Under the pieces are notes generated by a model. That model did no database searches. It had not been told where the DNA came from and saw only the letters and a list, made by a program, of their open reading frames with translations. A DNA stretch of 64,000 bases from Ilumatobacteraceae bacterium (GTDB taxonomy: Bacteria > Actinomycetota > Acidimicrobiia > Acidimicrobiales > Ilumatobacteraceae): NCBI GenBank assembly GCA_025463305.1, contig JAOBWK010000061.1, forward strand, positions 43,994 to 107,993. Direction: 5' to 3'. The translations under genes and the position numbers were made by a program. Shown here one piece after another: positions 1-8,745 of the stretch; the first letter of the stretch is position 1; each line of letters begins with the position of its first letter.

Positions 1-464
1 CAGGTGAGCGCCACGGTGAACAACACCATGATCCCGAGCACCTCGACCCACGCGTCGACGCCGGCTCCTGACCGGAACCCGATCACGACGGCGACGAGGA
101 CGACCAGCACCAGCGAGACCATGTTGGCGATCACCGAGGTGATCACATGCCCCCACAGGATGGCCGAGCGGGCGATCGGCATCGACTGGAAACGCTCGAA
201 GATCCCGTTGGAGACGTCGGTGTAGAGCCGCAACGCCGTGTAGGCAACGCCCGAGGCGACGGTGATCAGCAAGATCCCGGGTAGGAGGTAGTCGACGTAC
301 TTGGCACCGCCGGTGTCGATCGCGCCGCCGAAGACGTAGACGAACATCAGCAGCATCGCGATCGGCGTGATCGCCGTCGTGATGATCGTGTCCGGGCTGC
401 GCAGGATGTGCCGCACGGACCGCCCCAACAGTGTGGTGGTGTCCTGGAAGGAACGCTTGTTCAT
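1..464 (-). CDS. ABC-2 type transporter permease, C-terminus cut by window edge
   Basis: Membrane subunit of an ABC exporter, probably the DrrB/drug type that moves lipophilic compounds outward. The visible 154 residues start MNKRSFQDTT and include a hydrophobic segment after SPDTIITT (about residues 30-48), one near YLLPGILLIT, and a long one near VIANMVSLVLVVLV. The phrase ERFQSMPIARSA is typical of ABC-2 permeases. The stop codon lies outside the window. It starts 9 bases after the stop of the ATPase gene, so the two form one operon with the ATPase first. Substrate unknown. Confidence 0.85.
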   Translation of the reverse strand, partial: MNKRSFQDTTTLLGRSVRHILRSPDTIITTAITPIAMLLMFVYVFGGAIDTGGAKYVDYLLPGILLITVASGVAYTALRLYTDVSNGIFERFQSMPIARSAILWGHVITSVIANMVSLVLVVLVAVVIGFRSGAGVDAWVEVLGIMVLFTVALT

Positions 465-473
465 CGTCGAACC

Positions 474-1286
474 TCAGTTCTCGGCGGCGACCGAGGCAGC
501 CGCCGCATCGTGCAGGGTGATCCCGGTCGGGGCCACGGGACCGACGAGGGCGAGGAACACGTCCTCGAGGCTCGGCTGCTGCTCGACGTACGTCACCTCA
601 GCCGGCGGCAGCAGGGCCTTGAGCTCGGCAAGGGTGCCGTTGACGAGGATCCGTCCCTCGTGGAGGATCGCGATCCGGTCGGCGAGGTGTTCGGCCTCGT
701 CGAGGTGCTGGGTGGTGAGCAGCACCGTGGTGCCGCCGTGCGCCAGCTCGCGGATGGACTGCCAGACCTCGAGTCGCGATTGGGGATCGAGGCCCGTGGT
801 GGGCTCGTCCAGGAAGATCACCGGCGGATTCCCGATCAGGCTCATGGCGATGTCCAGCCGGCGACGCATGCCGCCCGAGTAGGTCGCCACCCGTCGTCCT
901 CCGGCGTCGGTGAGCGAGAACCGGTCGAGCTGCTCGTCGGCGATGCGCCCCGGCTGGTCGAGGTGGCGCAATCTGGCGATCAACATGAGGTTCTCGCGCC
1001 CGGTCAGGATCTCGTCGACAGCGGCGAACTGGCCGGTGAGACTGATGCACTCGCGAACGTCGGCTGGTTGCGTGGCGACGTCGAAGCCGTTCACCGAGAC
1101 GCTGCCGGCGTCGGCTCGGAGCAGCGTGGCGAGGACCCTCACGAGGGTGGTCTTGCCGGCGCCGTTGGAGCCGAGCAGCGCGAAGATGCTGCCCCGTGCG
1201 ATCTCGAGGTCGACGCCGCGGAGCACGACGACGTCGCCGAACGACTTCCTCAGCCCGGCGATCTGGATGGATGTTGCTGTGGTCAT
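474..1286 (-). CDS. ABC transporter ATP-binding protein (DrrA-like drug exporter type)
   Basis: ATPase of 270 residues that powers the permease encoded just downstream. Walker A is GSNGAGKTT (residues 39-47), the signature is YSGGMRRRLDIA, and Walker B is VIFLDEPTTGLDP followed by a switch His in LLTTQHLDEAE. The C-terminal tail with LAELKALLPP and SLEDVFLALVG matches the DrrA-type extension. I chose the ATG giving MTTATSIQIAG; the reading frame stays open for 53 more codons upstream, but that stretch runs into the tRNA-Ile gene and its terminator and is not coding. The product exported cannot be told from the sequence. Confidence 0.93.
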   Translation of the reverse strand: MTTATSIQIAGLRKSFGDVVVLRGVDLEIARGSIFALLGSNGAGKTTLVRVLATLLRADAGSVSVNGFDVATQPADVRECISLTGQFAAVDEILTGRENLMLIARLRHLDQPGRIADEQLDRFSLTDAGGRRVATYSGGMRRRLDIAMSLIGNPPVIFLDEPTTGLDPQSRLEVWQSIRELAHGGTTVLLTTQHLDEAEHLADRIAILHEGRILVNGTLAELKALLPPAEVTYVEQQPSLEDVFLALVGPVAPTGITLHDAAAASVAAEN

Positions 1287-1361
1287 GAACGCATCGTGCA
1301 GGGTTGACCCCGCGTCAAGGTCAAGCCCCGATGTTGTCCAGGTCGCGAACCCTGGAACGAC

Positions 1362-1385
1362 AAAGGCCCCCTTGCGGGGGCCTTT
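1362..1385 (-). terminator. Hairpin terminator after tRNA-Ile
   Basis: Perfect 10-bp inverted repeat AAAGGCCCCC / GGGGGCCTTT with a 4-base loop. It lies just past the 3' end of the minus-strand tRNA gene and before the ABC ATPase gene, so it probably ends the gyrase/tRNA transcript. The outer A/T pairs supply a short U-tract. Confidence 0.8.
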
Positions 1386-1412
1386 CAGGTCGGAGACCTG
1401 GGTGTGTTGCAG

Positions 1413-1486
1413 TGGGGCTACACAGAATCGAACTGTGGACCTCATCCTTATCAGGGATGCGCTCTAACCGACTGAGCTATAGCCCC
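1413..1486 (-). tRNA. tRNA-Ile (anticodon GAT)
   Basis: The minus strand reads GGGGCTATAGCTCAGTCGG at the 5' end and closes with TAGCCCC plus discriminator A. The anticodon arm is CATCC-CTGATAA-GGATG, giving anticodon GAT, and the T-arm contains GTTCGATTC. The 3' CCA is not encoded (the sequence after the discriminator is CT). Placement downstream of gyrA and the DUF3566 gene is the usual actinobacterial arrangement. In many actinobacteria tRNA-Ala follows; here a terminator and an ABC exporter follow instead. Confidence 0.97.
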
Positions 1487-1529
1487 GCACTTCTGGGCAC
1501 CGCAGGTTATCGGGACGAACCGGTCAACC

Positions 1530-3155
1530 TCAACCGAGAACGTCGAGGGAATCGCCCGGCGTCGAGAACGGATCCCGGTCGTCGTCGGTGAGCGTGGGCT
1601 GACCGGGGCGCGGTCCGAACGCCTTGGCACCGACCATCGCGCCGCGGCGGCGCAGCAGCGGACCCTTGGCGACGGGCGCCTTCTCGACCACCTCTTCCTC
1701 GAGGACGGTGATGCGGATGCCGCCGACGAGGTCGGTGATCAGGTTGAACAAGGTGGCGGCGAGCACGATCAGACCGGTGAGGCCGAGCGCCACGAACAGC
1801 CCGGCGATCCATGCGTTGTGGAACAGCTGACCACCCTTGAACCGGAACGTGTCCCAGCCGAAGGATTCGAAGAAGCGCTGCACGTTGTCGATCGTTCCCG
1901 TCGTGTACGCCACGTTCCAGAGCAGCACGCCGGCCGTGAGGCACACGCCGTACAGCACCATGCTGAAGCACAGCGCGACCTTGAAGACGCTCCACGGATC
2001 GATGTGGCGGACGACGCGCGTGACCCGGCGGACACGCGGGCGGCGCTGACGGCGCATCGGTTGGGTGAACTGGAACGATCGCGGTCGCACTGGCCGGGCG
2101 GCAGCGCCCGGCGGCAACTCGCGATCGGTGTCGGACACCGGATCGAAGAGCCGATCGAACGACAGCGGATCGCCGGTGGCGATCTCGTCGTCGAACAGTG
2201 CTGGCAACGGGATCGGCCGGGTCGGCGGTGGCACGCTCGGCACGAGCGTGGCCGGGCCACGCATCAGGCCGGGATCGATCGGCATCGGGGGCCCCGACGG
2301 TGGGGCGTGCTCGACGACGGGCAGGCTGTCCATCGTCACTGCGGCGACCGGGCTGGTGATGGGCGACGCGGGGCGCACGACGTCCTCGGCCGACGAGGTC
2401 GGAGCATCCGTGTCGGTGGCCGAGGCCTCGGTGGCGGACCCATCCGTGACGGCGCCGCCGAACAGCTGGCCGACCTTCGAGCGTCGCAGCGAGCGCTTCA
2501 GCTTCGCCGACGGCGTCTCGAACGCGACGACGTTGTCCTGCTCGAGATCCTGATCGTCGCCCGACCCGTCGGATGCGACGTCGCCCACTGCAGACGCCGG
2601 CGCGAGATCGGCCGGCGGGACCAACGGTGGCGTGGTGATCGGCGCAACGGGCGGCGGGGAGAGCCGGTCGGTGGAGGCGGGCTTGCCGTTGCTGCTGGAG
2701 CCGTTGCTGCCGGCGCCGTCGCCCTTGGTGCCGGCGGGCTTCGGCGACGACCCGTTGGACGACGAGCCGTTGGACGACGAGCCGTTCGAGCCCGACCCGT
2801 TCGACGTGTGCCCGTTCTCGGACGCACCGTTCGACAACCGTTCCTTGGATGTGTGCCCGTTCGAGCTGGATCCGTTGGAGGCGGGTCCCTTCGACGAGCT
2901 GCCGTCGCCCGATGGGCGGCGGGCACCCTTGGCAGCGCCGCTGGTCGACGGTCGCGACGTGCCGGCTGCTCGCGCCGACGGGCTGGGTCGCCCGTTCGAC
3001 GATGGGGCCGGCGGCGGCTCCGGCGGCGCGACCGCCGCCTCGGCCTGGTCGGGCTGGCGCGATCGCTCGGCCGTCGACAGGGGACGGTCGGGGCGCTGGC
3101 GATCCGACGACGGCGGTTTGCCGCGCGCGTCACCACCCCTGCCGTTCGAGCTCAC
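1530..3155 (-). CDS. DUF3566 membrane protein with long low-complexity N-terminus
   Basis: A 541-residue protein whose last 150 residues are the DUF3566 transmembrane domain usually encoded just after gyrA in actinobacteria. Two hydrophobic segments are visible (VFKVALCFSMVLYGVCLTAG and IAGLFVALGLTGLIVLAATL), with RRVRRVTRVVRHIDPWSV before the first. The first 390 residues are rich in Ser, Pro, Asn and Gly and contain a pentapeptide repeat. No canonical ATG gives a better start: the GTG chosen (VSSNGRGGDARG) is the first start codon after the upstream gene's stop, and it lacks a strong ribosome binding site, so the start is uncertain. Role unknown; the context links it to the gyrase operon. 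Confidence 0.85.
   Translation of the reverse strand: MSSNGRGGDARGKPPSSDRQRPDRPLSTAERSRQPDQAEAAVAPPEPPPAPSSNGRPSPSARAAGTSRPSTSGAAKGARRPSGDGSSSKGPASNGSSSNGHTSKERLSNGASENGHTSNGSGSNGSSSNGSSSNGSSPKPAGTKGDGAGSNGSSSNGKPASTDRLSPPPVAPITTPPLVPPADLAPASAVGDVASDGSGDDQDLEQDNVVAFETPSAKLKRSLRRSKVGQLFGGAVTDGSATEASATDTDAPTSSAEDVVRPASPITSPVAAVTMDSLPVVEHAPPSGPPMPIDPGLMRGPATLVPSVPPPTRPIPLPALFDDEIATGDPLSFDRLFDPVSDTDRELPPGAAARPVRPRSFQFTQPMRRQRRPRVRRVTRVVRHIDPWSVFKVALCFSMVLYGVCLTAGVLLWNVAYTTGTIDNVQRFFESFGWDTFRFKGGQLFHNAWIAGLFVALGLTGLIVLAATLFNLITDLVGGIRITVLEEEVVEKAPVAKGPLLRRRGAMVGAKAFGPRPGQPTLTDDDRDPFSTPGDSLDVLG
2743..2905 (-). repeat. 15-bp tandem repeats encoding SNG-type pentapeptides
   Basis: About eleven consecutive 15-bp units inside the DUF3566 gene, seen as recurring CCGTTGGACGACGAG-like blocks on the plus strand. 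On the coding strand they give pentapeptides of the form xSNGx (SSNGS, GSNGS, TSNGS, LSNGA). Two adjacent units are identical and the others diverge. The period is a multiple of three, so copy-number change would alter linker length without shifting the frame. Confidence 0.75.
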
Positions 3156-3204
3156 GAAGCGAAGTGTAGAGACATTGCACGTCCCAACGGGGGCGCGAGC
3201 GTGG

Positions 3205-3519
3205 TCACGGCCCACTCGAGGCCCGCGCGACCGCGTGTTCGTCGCCGATCGCGACCTCGACATCGACCGCGAAGCCGTCGGCGACCGCCCGCCGATCGAA
3301 CTCGATGAGCACAGCACCGTTGCGCGCCGCGGCGTTCGCGGCAGCCGCACTGCCTCCGTTCACACCGGCGAGCGCCGCTGCATCGGCTGCCGTCTGGGCC
3401 CGCCCACGATCGGTCACATGGCGTGACACCCGCACCATTGCACCTGCCACGAGCGCCACCAGCACGATCGAGATCAGCACCAGCCCGATCGCCTGGCCAC
3501 GATCCTTCACCTTCGACAT
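3205..3519 (-). CDS. TadE/TadG-like (Rv3654c-type) pilus-associated protein
   Basis: Small 104-residue protein with one N-terminal hydrophobic helix (AIGLVLISIVLVALVAGAMV) after a short charged start MSKVKDRGQ, followed by RAQTAADAAALAGVNGG. The run of Ala after TAADAAALAG is the hallmark of the TadE/TadG and Rv3654c families of Flp-pilus or secretion-associated minor pilins. A strong ribosome binding site GGAGGTGG sits 4 bases before the ATG. No other tad genes are present here, so a role in pilus assembly is inferred from family resemblance only. It lies between gyrA and the DUF3566 gene. Confidence 0.75.
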   Translation of the reverse strand: MSKVKDRGQAIGLVLISIVLVALVAGAMVRVSRHVTDRGRAQTAADAAALAGVNGGSAAAANAAARNGAVLIEFDRRAVADGFAVDVEVAIGDEHAVARASSGP

Positions 3520-3625
3520 GCTCCACCTCCGTCGCCATCGACGCCGGAGGACGTCGCACGAACCCGAGGCGGAACCGGCTGACGACGCCGGGGAGCTCCG
3601 CGATCCCCGACGTCGTGGAGGCGAT

Positions 3626-6145
3626 CTACTCCTCGGTGTCCGACGCCAGGATCAACGCCACCGACGCGACCGTCTGGCCGTCGTCGAGGCTCATCACCCG
3701 CACGCCGGTGGCATCCCGGCCCTGGGAGCTGATGTCGCGGACGTTCATCCGGATCATCACGCCACCGCTGGAGACGGCGACGATGTCGTCGTCGAGGCCC
3801 ACCATGAACGCTGCGACGACCTTGCCCTTGCGGCCGGTGAGCTTGATGCCGATGACGCCCTGGCCACCGCGGCCCTGACGGTTGAACCGCTCGAGCTGGG
3901 TGCGCTTGCCGTAGCCGCTCTCGGTGATCATCAAGATCGCCGTGTCGTCACGGGCGACGTCGACGCTGACCAGTTCGTCGCCGGGCTTCATCTTCATGCC
4001 GCGCACGCCGCCGGCCGAACGGCCCATCGGCCGCACTTCGTCCTCGCTGAACCGGATCGTGGTGCCACCACGACCCACCATGAAGATGTCGTCGCTGCCG
4101 CTGGTCTCGATGACCCGCACGAGCTCGTCGTCGTCGCGCAGGTTGATCGCGATCAGACCGTCGCGACGGCTCGAGTCGTACTCGTTGAACGCGGTCTTCT
4201 TGACCGTGCCCTTCTTCGTCGCGAAGAACAGGTAGCGCTCGCTGGCGAAGTCGCGCGTGTCGATGATGGCCTGGATCGTCTCGCCGGCCTGCAGCGGCAG
4301 CAGGTTGACGATGGGCATGCCCTTCGCGGTGCGCTCGCGCTCGGGGATCTCGAGTGCCCGGAGGCGGTAGACCTTGCCGCGGTTGGAGAAGAACAGCAAG
4401 AACGCGTGCGACGACGTGAAGATGACGTGCCGGACGAGATCGTCGGTCTTCAGCTTCGCGCCGGCGACACCGCGGCCGCCGCGGCCCTGTGTCTTGAAGT
4501 TCGCAGCCGGGACGGCCTTGACGTACTGGGCCTCGGTCATCACGATCACCAGCTCGGTGTCGTCGACGAGGTCCTCGATGCTCATCTCGCCGGTGTCGAG
4601 GGTGATCGCGCACTTGCGCGGCGTCGCGAACTCCTCCTTGATGGCGAGCATCTCGGTCTTGATGACGCCACGCAACTGCTCGGGGTTGTCGAGGATGGCC
4701 TGCAGCTCGATGATCCGCTCCTGCAGCTCGCCCAACTCGCGCTCGAGGTCGATGCGGCTCAGACGGGTGAGCTGGCGGAGCTGCATCTCCAGGATGTCCT
4801 GGGCCTGGATCTCGCTGAACTCGAACGGCGCAGCCATCAGACCGTCGCGCGCAGCGGCCGTGTCGTCGCTGGCGCGGATCAGGGCGATGATCTGATCGAT
4901 GACGTTGAGCGCCTTGATCCGGCCCTCGACCTTGTGGGCCCGCTCGTTGGCGATGCGCAGGCGATACGTGCTGCGGCGGGTGATGACCTCGACCTGGTGA
5001 CGGACGTAGCCCTCGAGCGCTGTGAGCAGGTTCACCGTGCGCGGGATGCCGTCGACGAGCGCCACCATGTTGACGCCGAAGCTGGTCTGCAGCTGGGTCA
5101 GCTTGAACAGGTTGTTGAGCACCACGTTGGCGTTCGCGTCGCGCTTCAACGACACGACGAGCTTGGTCTTGCCACCCGCTGAGGCGTCGTTGACGTCGGA
5201 GATGCCGTCGAGGTCGCCGGCGTCGACCAGCTCTTGGATGCGCCCGGCCACCGAGTTGCAGCTGGTCTGGTACGGCAGCTCCGTGACGACGATCTCGAAC
5301 CCGCCGCGCTTGGTCTCCTCGATGCTTGCGGTTGCACGCATCTTCACGCTGCCACGACCGGTGCGATAGGCGTCCATGATCCCGGCTCGGCCGAGGATGG
5401 ATCCGCCGGTCGGGAAGTCGGGACCCTTGACGAACTGCATGAGGTCGTCGGGCGTGGCCTCCGGATGGTCGATCAGGTGGATGGTGGCGTCGATGACCTC
5501 GCCGAGGTTGTGCGGCGGGATGTTGGTGGCCATCCCGACCGCGATGCCCTGGCTGCCGTTGACGAGCAGGTTGGGGAACCGCGCCGGCAGCACGGCGGGC
5601 TCGAAGCGGCTGCCGTCGTACGTCGGGTTCATGTCGACGGTCTCTTCGTCGATGTCGGCCAGCAGCTGCATCGCCAGCGGGTGCAGGCGGCACTCGGTGT
5701 ATCGCGAGGCGGCCGGCCCGAAGTCCGGGCTTCCATAGTTGCCGTGGAAGTCGATCAACGGATGGCGCAGCGAGAACGGCTGGGCCATGCGCACGAGGGC
5801 GTCGTAGATGGCGCCGTCGCCGTGGGGGTGGTACTTGGCCATCGTGTCGCCGCTGACACGCGCGGACTTCACGAACGGGCGGTCGGGGCGGAAGCCCTGC
5901 TCCTCCATGTCCCAGATGATGCGGCGGTGCACGGGCTTGAGACCGTCGCGCACGTCGGGCAGGGCGCGCGACGTGATGACCGACATCGCATAGTCGAGGA
6001 AGCTGCTCTCCATCTCGTCCTGCATCGGCTGCAGGGCGACAGAGGTGTCGACGCGATCGGTGCTGGGCGTGACGGGGTTCTCGGCCGGCTCATCGGCGGG
6101 GGTGTTGTCTTGCGGGCCGTCGGGTGGCAGTGGTGTGTCTGACAT
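3626..6145 (-). CDS. gyrA: DNA gyrase subunit A
   Basis: Breakage-rejoining subunit of DNA gyrase, which introduces negative supercoils with GyrB. The protein has 839 residues. The catalytic Tyr is Tyr149 in [10 protein letters not shown]; the quinolone-resistance region reads [12 protein letters not shown] (residues 104-115). GyrA-box-like motifs QGRGGRG (553-559) and QGRGGQG (757-763) and the C-terminal beta-pinwheel repeats support gyrase rather than topoisomerase IV, although the active-site segment [16 protein letters not shown] differs from the textbook DGQGNFGS form. The first 40 residues are an acidic, Pro-rich extension. The start lies 15 bases after the gyrB stop. Confidence 0.96.
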   Translation of the reverse strand: MSDTPLPPDGPQDNTPADEPAENPVTPSTDRVDTSVALQPMQDEMESSFLDYAMSVITSRALPDVRDGLKPVHRRIIWDMEEQGFRPDRPFVKSARVSGDTMAKYHPHGDGAIYDALVRMAQPFSLRHPLIDFHGNYGSPDFGPAASRYTECRLHPLAMQLLADIDEETVDMNPTYDGSRFEPAVLPARFPNLLVNGSQGIAVGMATNIPPHNLGEVIDATIHLIDHPEATPDDLMQFVKGPDFPTGGSILGRAGIMDAYRTGRGSVKMRATASIEETKRGGFEIVVTELPYQTSCNSVAGRIQELVDAGDLDGISDVNDASAGGKTKLVVSLKRDANANVVLNNLFKLTQLQTSFGVNMVALVDGIPRTVNLLTALEGYVRHQVEVITRRSTYRLRIANERAHKVEGRIKALNVIDQIIALIRASDDTAAARDGLMAAPFEFSEIQAQDILEMQLRQLTRLSRIDLERELGELQERIIELQAILDNPEQLRGVIKTEMLAIKEEFATPRKCAITLDTGEMSIEDLVDDTELVIVMTEAQYVKAVPAANFKTQGRGGRGVAGAKLKTDDLVRHVIFTSSHAFLLFFSNRGKVYRLRALEIPERERTAKGMPIVNLLPLQAGETIQAIIDTRDFASERYLFFATKKGTVKKTAFNEYDSSRRDGLIAINLRDDDELVRVIETSGSDDIFMVGRGGTTIRFSEDEVRPMGRSAGGVRGMKMKPGDELVSVDVARDDTAILMITESGYGKRTQLERFNRQGRGGQGVIGIKLTGRKGKVVAAFMVGLDDDIVAVSSGGVMIRMNVRDISSQGRDATGVRVMSLDDGQTVASVALILASDTEE

Positions 6146-6160
6146 GTCGTCTCTTCTCGC

Positions 6161-8200
6161 TCAGATGTCCAGGAAGCGGACGTCTTTGGCGTTCGTCTGG
6201 ATGAAGTGCTTGCGGAGCTCGACGTCTTCGCCCATCAGGATGCTGACGATCTCGTCGGCGGTTGCCGCCTCGTCGATGGTGACCTGGAGCAGCGTGCGGG
6301 TGTCGGCGTCCATGGTGGTGCTCTTCAGCTCCTCCCAGTCCATCTCACCGAGGCCCTTCAGGCGCTGGAACTCCTTCTTGTGGTTCGGACGCTCGTCGAG
6401 GAACCGGGCCTTCGCGGCCTCGTCCTTGAGGTACGTCTTCTCCTTGCCGATCTCGGTCGAGAACAGCGGCGGCTGGGCGATGTAGATGTAGCCGGCGTCG
6501 ATCATCGGACGCATCTGGCGGAAGAAGAACGTCAGCAGCAACGTGCGGATGTGGCTGCCGTCGACATCGGCGTCGGCCAGGATGATGATCTTGTGGTAGC
6601 GGGCCTTCTCGGCGTTGAACTCCTCGCCGACGCCACCGCCGATGGCGGTGATCAGCGACTGCACCTCGAGGTTCTTGAGCATCTTGTCGAGCCGGGCCCG
6701 CTCGACGTTGAGGATCTTGCCGCGGATCGGCAGGATCGCCTGCGTGCGCGGATCGCGGGCGTTCACCGCGGAACCGCCGGCGGAATCGCCCTCGACGATG
6801 AACAGCTCGCTCTCGTCGGGGTTGCCGCTGCTGCAGTCCTTGAGCTTGTCGGGCATGCCGGCGCCGGCCAACGCCGTCTTGCGGCGGATGGCGTTGCGGG
6901 CGTTCTTCGCGGCGAGGCGGGCCTGCGCTGCGGCAATGCCCTTCTTGACGATGCGGTTGGCCTCGGCCGGGTTCTCCTCCAGCCACTCGGCGAGACGCTC
7001 GTTGGTGGCCTTCTGCACGAACGAACGCATCGGGACGTTGCCGAGCTTGGCCTTGGTCTGACCCTCGAACTGCGGCTCGCGGAGCTTCACGGACACGATG
7101 GCGGTGATGCCCTCGCGGATGTCCTCGCCGAGGAGGTTGTCCTCTTTCTCCTTGAGCAGGTTCTTGGCCCGCGCGTACTTGTTGAGCACGCTGGTGAGCG
7201 CCGTCTTGAAGCCCTCCACGTGCATGCCGCCTTCGGTGGTGGAGGTGCCGTTGGCGTAGCCGTGGATGCCCTCGTAGTAACCCGTGTTCCACTGCAGCGC
7301 GATGTCGAGCGTCATGCCCTCGGCGTCGTCGCTGTCCTCGTAGTTGGCGACCTTGGTGAACAGCGCCTCCTTGGAGGCGTTGAGGTGCTTGACGAAGTCG
7401 ACGATGCCGCCCTTGTACTGGTACGTGACGGTCTGCTGGCGACCCTCGCGCTCGTCGACGAACACGATCTCGAGGCCCTTGTTCAAGAAGGCCATCGTCT
7501 GCAGCCGTTCGAGCACGGTGCGGGCCACGAACTCGGTGCCCTCGGCCTGGAAGATGACGGCGTCGGGCCAGAACGAGATGGACGTGCCGCGCCGGCGGCC
7601 ACGCGCCGGGGTGGGGCCGACGATGGTCATCTTGTCCTGCGGCTTGCCGCCCTTGGCGTAGTGCTGCACGTGGTGGTTGCCGTTGAGGTCGACCTCGATC
7701 AGCAGCTTCTCGCTGAGCGCGTTGACGACGCTGACACCGACGCCGTGGAGGCCGCCGGAGACCTTGTAGCCCTCGCCGCCGAACTTGCCGCCGGCGTGGA
7801 GCACGGTGAGCACGACCTCGGCCGCGCTCTTGCCCTTGTGCGGGCCCGACGGATACGGATCGACGGGGATGCCGCGCCCGTCGTCGTCGACCCGGCAGCC
7901 GCCGTCGGCCAGCAGGGTGACGGTGATCTTGGTGGCGAAGCCCGCCATCGCCTCGTCGACGGAGTTGTCGACGACCTCCCAGATCAGGTGGTGCAGACCG
8001 GCCAGGCCGGTGGAGCCGATGTACATGCCGGGGCGCTTGCGGACCGGGTCGAGCCCCTCGAGGACCTGGATGTCCTTCGCGCTGTAGCTCGCGCTGCCCT
8101 GGTTCGACACAGCGACCTTGGGCGGCGCAGCAACGGCGGCGGCAGGAACGGGAGGGTTCGCGTCCGGTGGAGTGCCGGGAGGGGTGTCAGTCAAGGACAC
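6161..8200 (-). CDS. gyrB: DNA gyrase subunit B
   Basis: ATPase subunit of gyrase, 679 residues. The GHKL ATPase domain shows EVVDNSVDEA, DDGRGIPVD and GGLHGVGVSVVNAL; the TOPRIM domain shows EGDSAGGSA and DADVDGSHI; the C-terminus ends with KDVRFLDI. Translation starts at GTG (MSLTDTPPG), with GAGGTCC about 7 bases upstream. The 233-base gap on its 5' side, before dciA ends, probably holds the gyrBA promoter; a TAGGCT-like -10 element is visible there but is not compelling. gyrA follows directly, so the two subunits are co-transcribed. Confidence 0.97.
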   Translation of the reverse strand: MSLTDTPPGTPPDANPPVPAAAVAAPPKVAVSNQGSASYSAKDIQVLEGLDPVRKRPGMYIGSTGLAGLHHLIWEVVDNSVDEAMAGFATKITVTLLADGGCRVDDDGRGIPVDPYPSGPHKGKSAAEVVLTVLHAGGKFGGEGYKVSGGLHGVGVSVVNALSEKLLIEVDLNGNHHVQHYAKGGKPQDKMTIVGPTPARGRRRGTSISFWPDAVIFQAEGTEFVARTVLERLQTMAFLNKGLEIVFVDEREGRQQTVTYQYKGGIVDFVKHLNASKEALFTKVANYEDSDDAEGMTLDIALQWNTGYYEGIHGYANGTSTTEGGMHVEGFKTALTSVLNKYARAKNLLKEKEDNLLGEDIREGITAIVSVKLREPQFEGQTKAKLGNVPMRSFVQKATNERLAEWLEENPAEANRIVKKGIAAAQARLAAKNARNAIRRKTALAGAGMPDKLKDCSSGNPDESELFIVEGDSAGGSAVNARDPRTQAILPIRGKILNVERARLDKMLKNLEVQSLITAIGGGVGEEFNAEKARYHKIIILADADVDGSHIRTLLLTFFFRQMRPMIDAGYIYIAQPPLFSTEIGKEKTYLKDEAAKARFLDERPNHKKEFQRLKGLGEMDWEELKSTTMDADTRTLLQVTIDEAATADEIVSILMGEDVELRKHFIQTNAKDVRFLDI

Positions 8201-8433
8201 GGCAGGACCTCTTCAATCTCGTGGGAACGATCGATCGCAGGATCACCGGAAGGCAATCACCGATGGGCAGCGCATCGCTGCGAAGAGGACGGTCGGCAAG
8301 GGGGTGAACACCGTGATCGAAGTGACCCCCAGCCTACCAAAAGGGTGTCACGGAGTGGTGGCTCTCGGCCCGCTGCCGACGAAGGTTCCGTCCCACCGAT
8401 TTTTCGGCACGGAAACGGCCGAATACGGCCCGT

Positions 8434-8745
8434 TCAGCGGTGTTTCACGCGGATATCGAATCGCGACACTTCCAAACCCGCTACGGACCGCAGACGTTCG
8501 ATCACATCAGCCTCCAGGAAGCGGAGTTGCGTGGCCCATCCGGGCTCGTCGACCTCGACCAGCAGACGGCCGTCGTCGAGCTTCACGGGGCGGGCGTGAT
8601 CGGCCACGGTCTGGCCCACCGCGTCGGTCCAGCGGCTGAACAGCGAGCCCATCGAGCGGGCCGTCGACGTGCCGCCGCGGAGGGCGCGGACCGTCTCGTC
8701 GAGCGCGGCGTGCAACGGCATCGGATCATCGTGCGCTGGCGCCAT
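8434..8745 (-). CDS. dciA: DciA-like DUF721 protein
   Basis: About 103 residues of the DUF721/DciA family. DciA proteins load or regulate the replicative helicase DnaB in bacteria without DnaC/DnaI. The sequence carries the conserved core GSLFSRWTDAVGQTVADHARPV and DGRLLVEVDEPGWATQLRFL. The ATG overlaps the recF stop by one base (TGATG); a GTG three bases earlier is also possible. Its place between recF and gyrB is the standard actinobacterial one, and dnaB is also in this window (48430-49797). Confidence 0.88.
   Translation of the reverse strand: MAPAHDDPMPLHAALDETVRALRGGTSTARSMGSLFSRWTDAVGQTVADHARPVKLDDGRLLVEVDEPGWATQLRFLEADVIERLRSVAGLEVSRFDIRVKHR

Noticed and set aside
8434..8460. GTTTCACGCGGAT, similar to parS
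   Set aside because: It has the wrong central bases (CGC instead of CGT) and no symmetry, and lies inside the dciA coding end.
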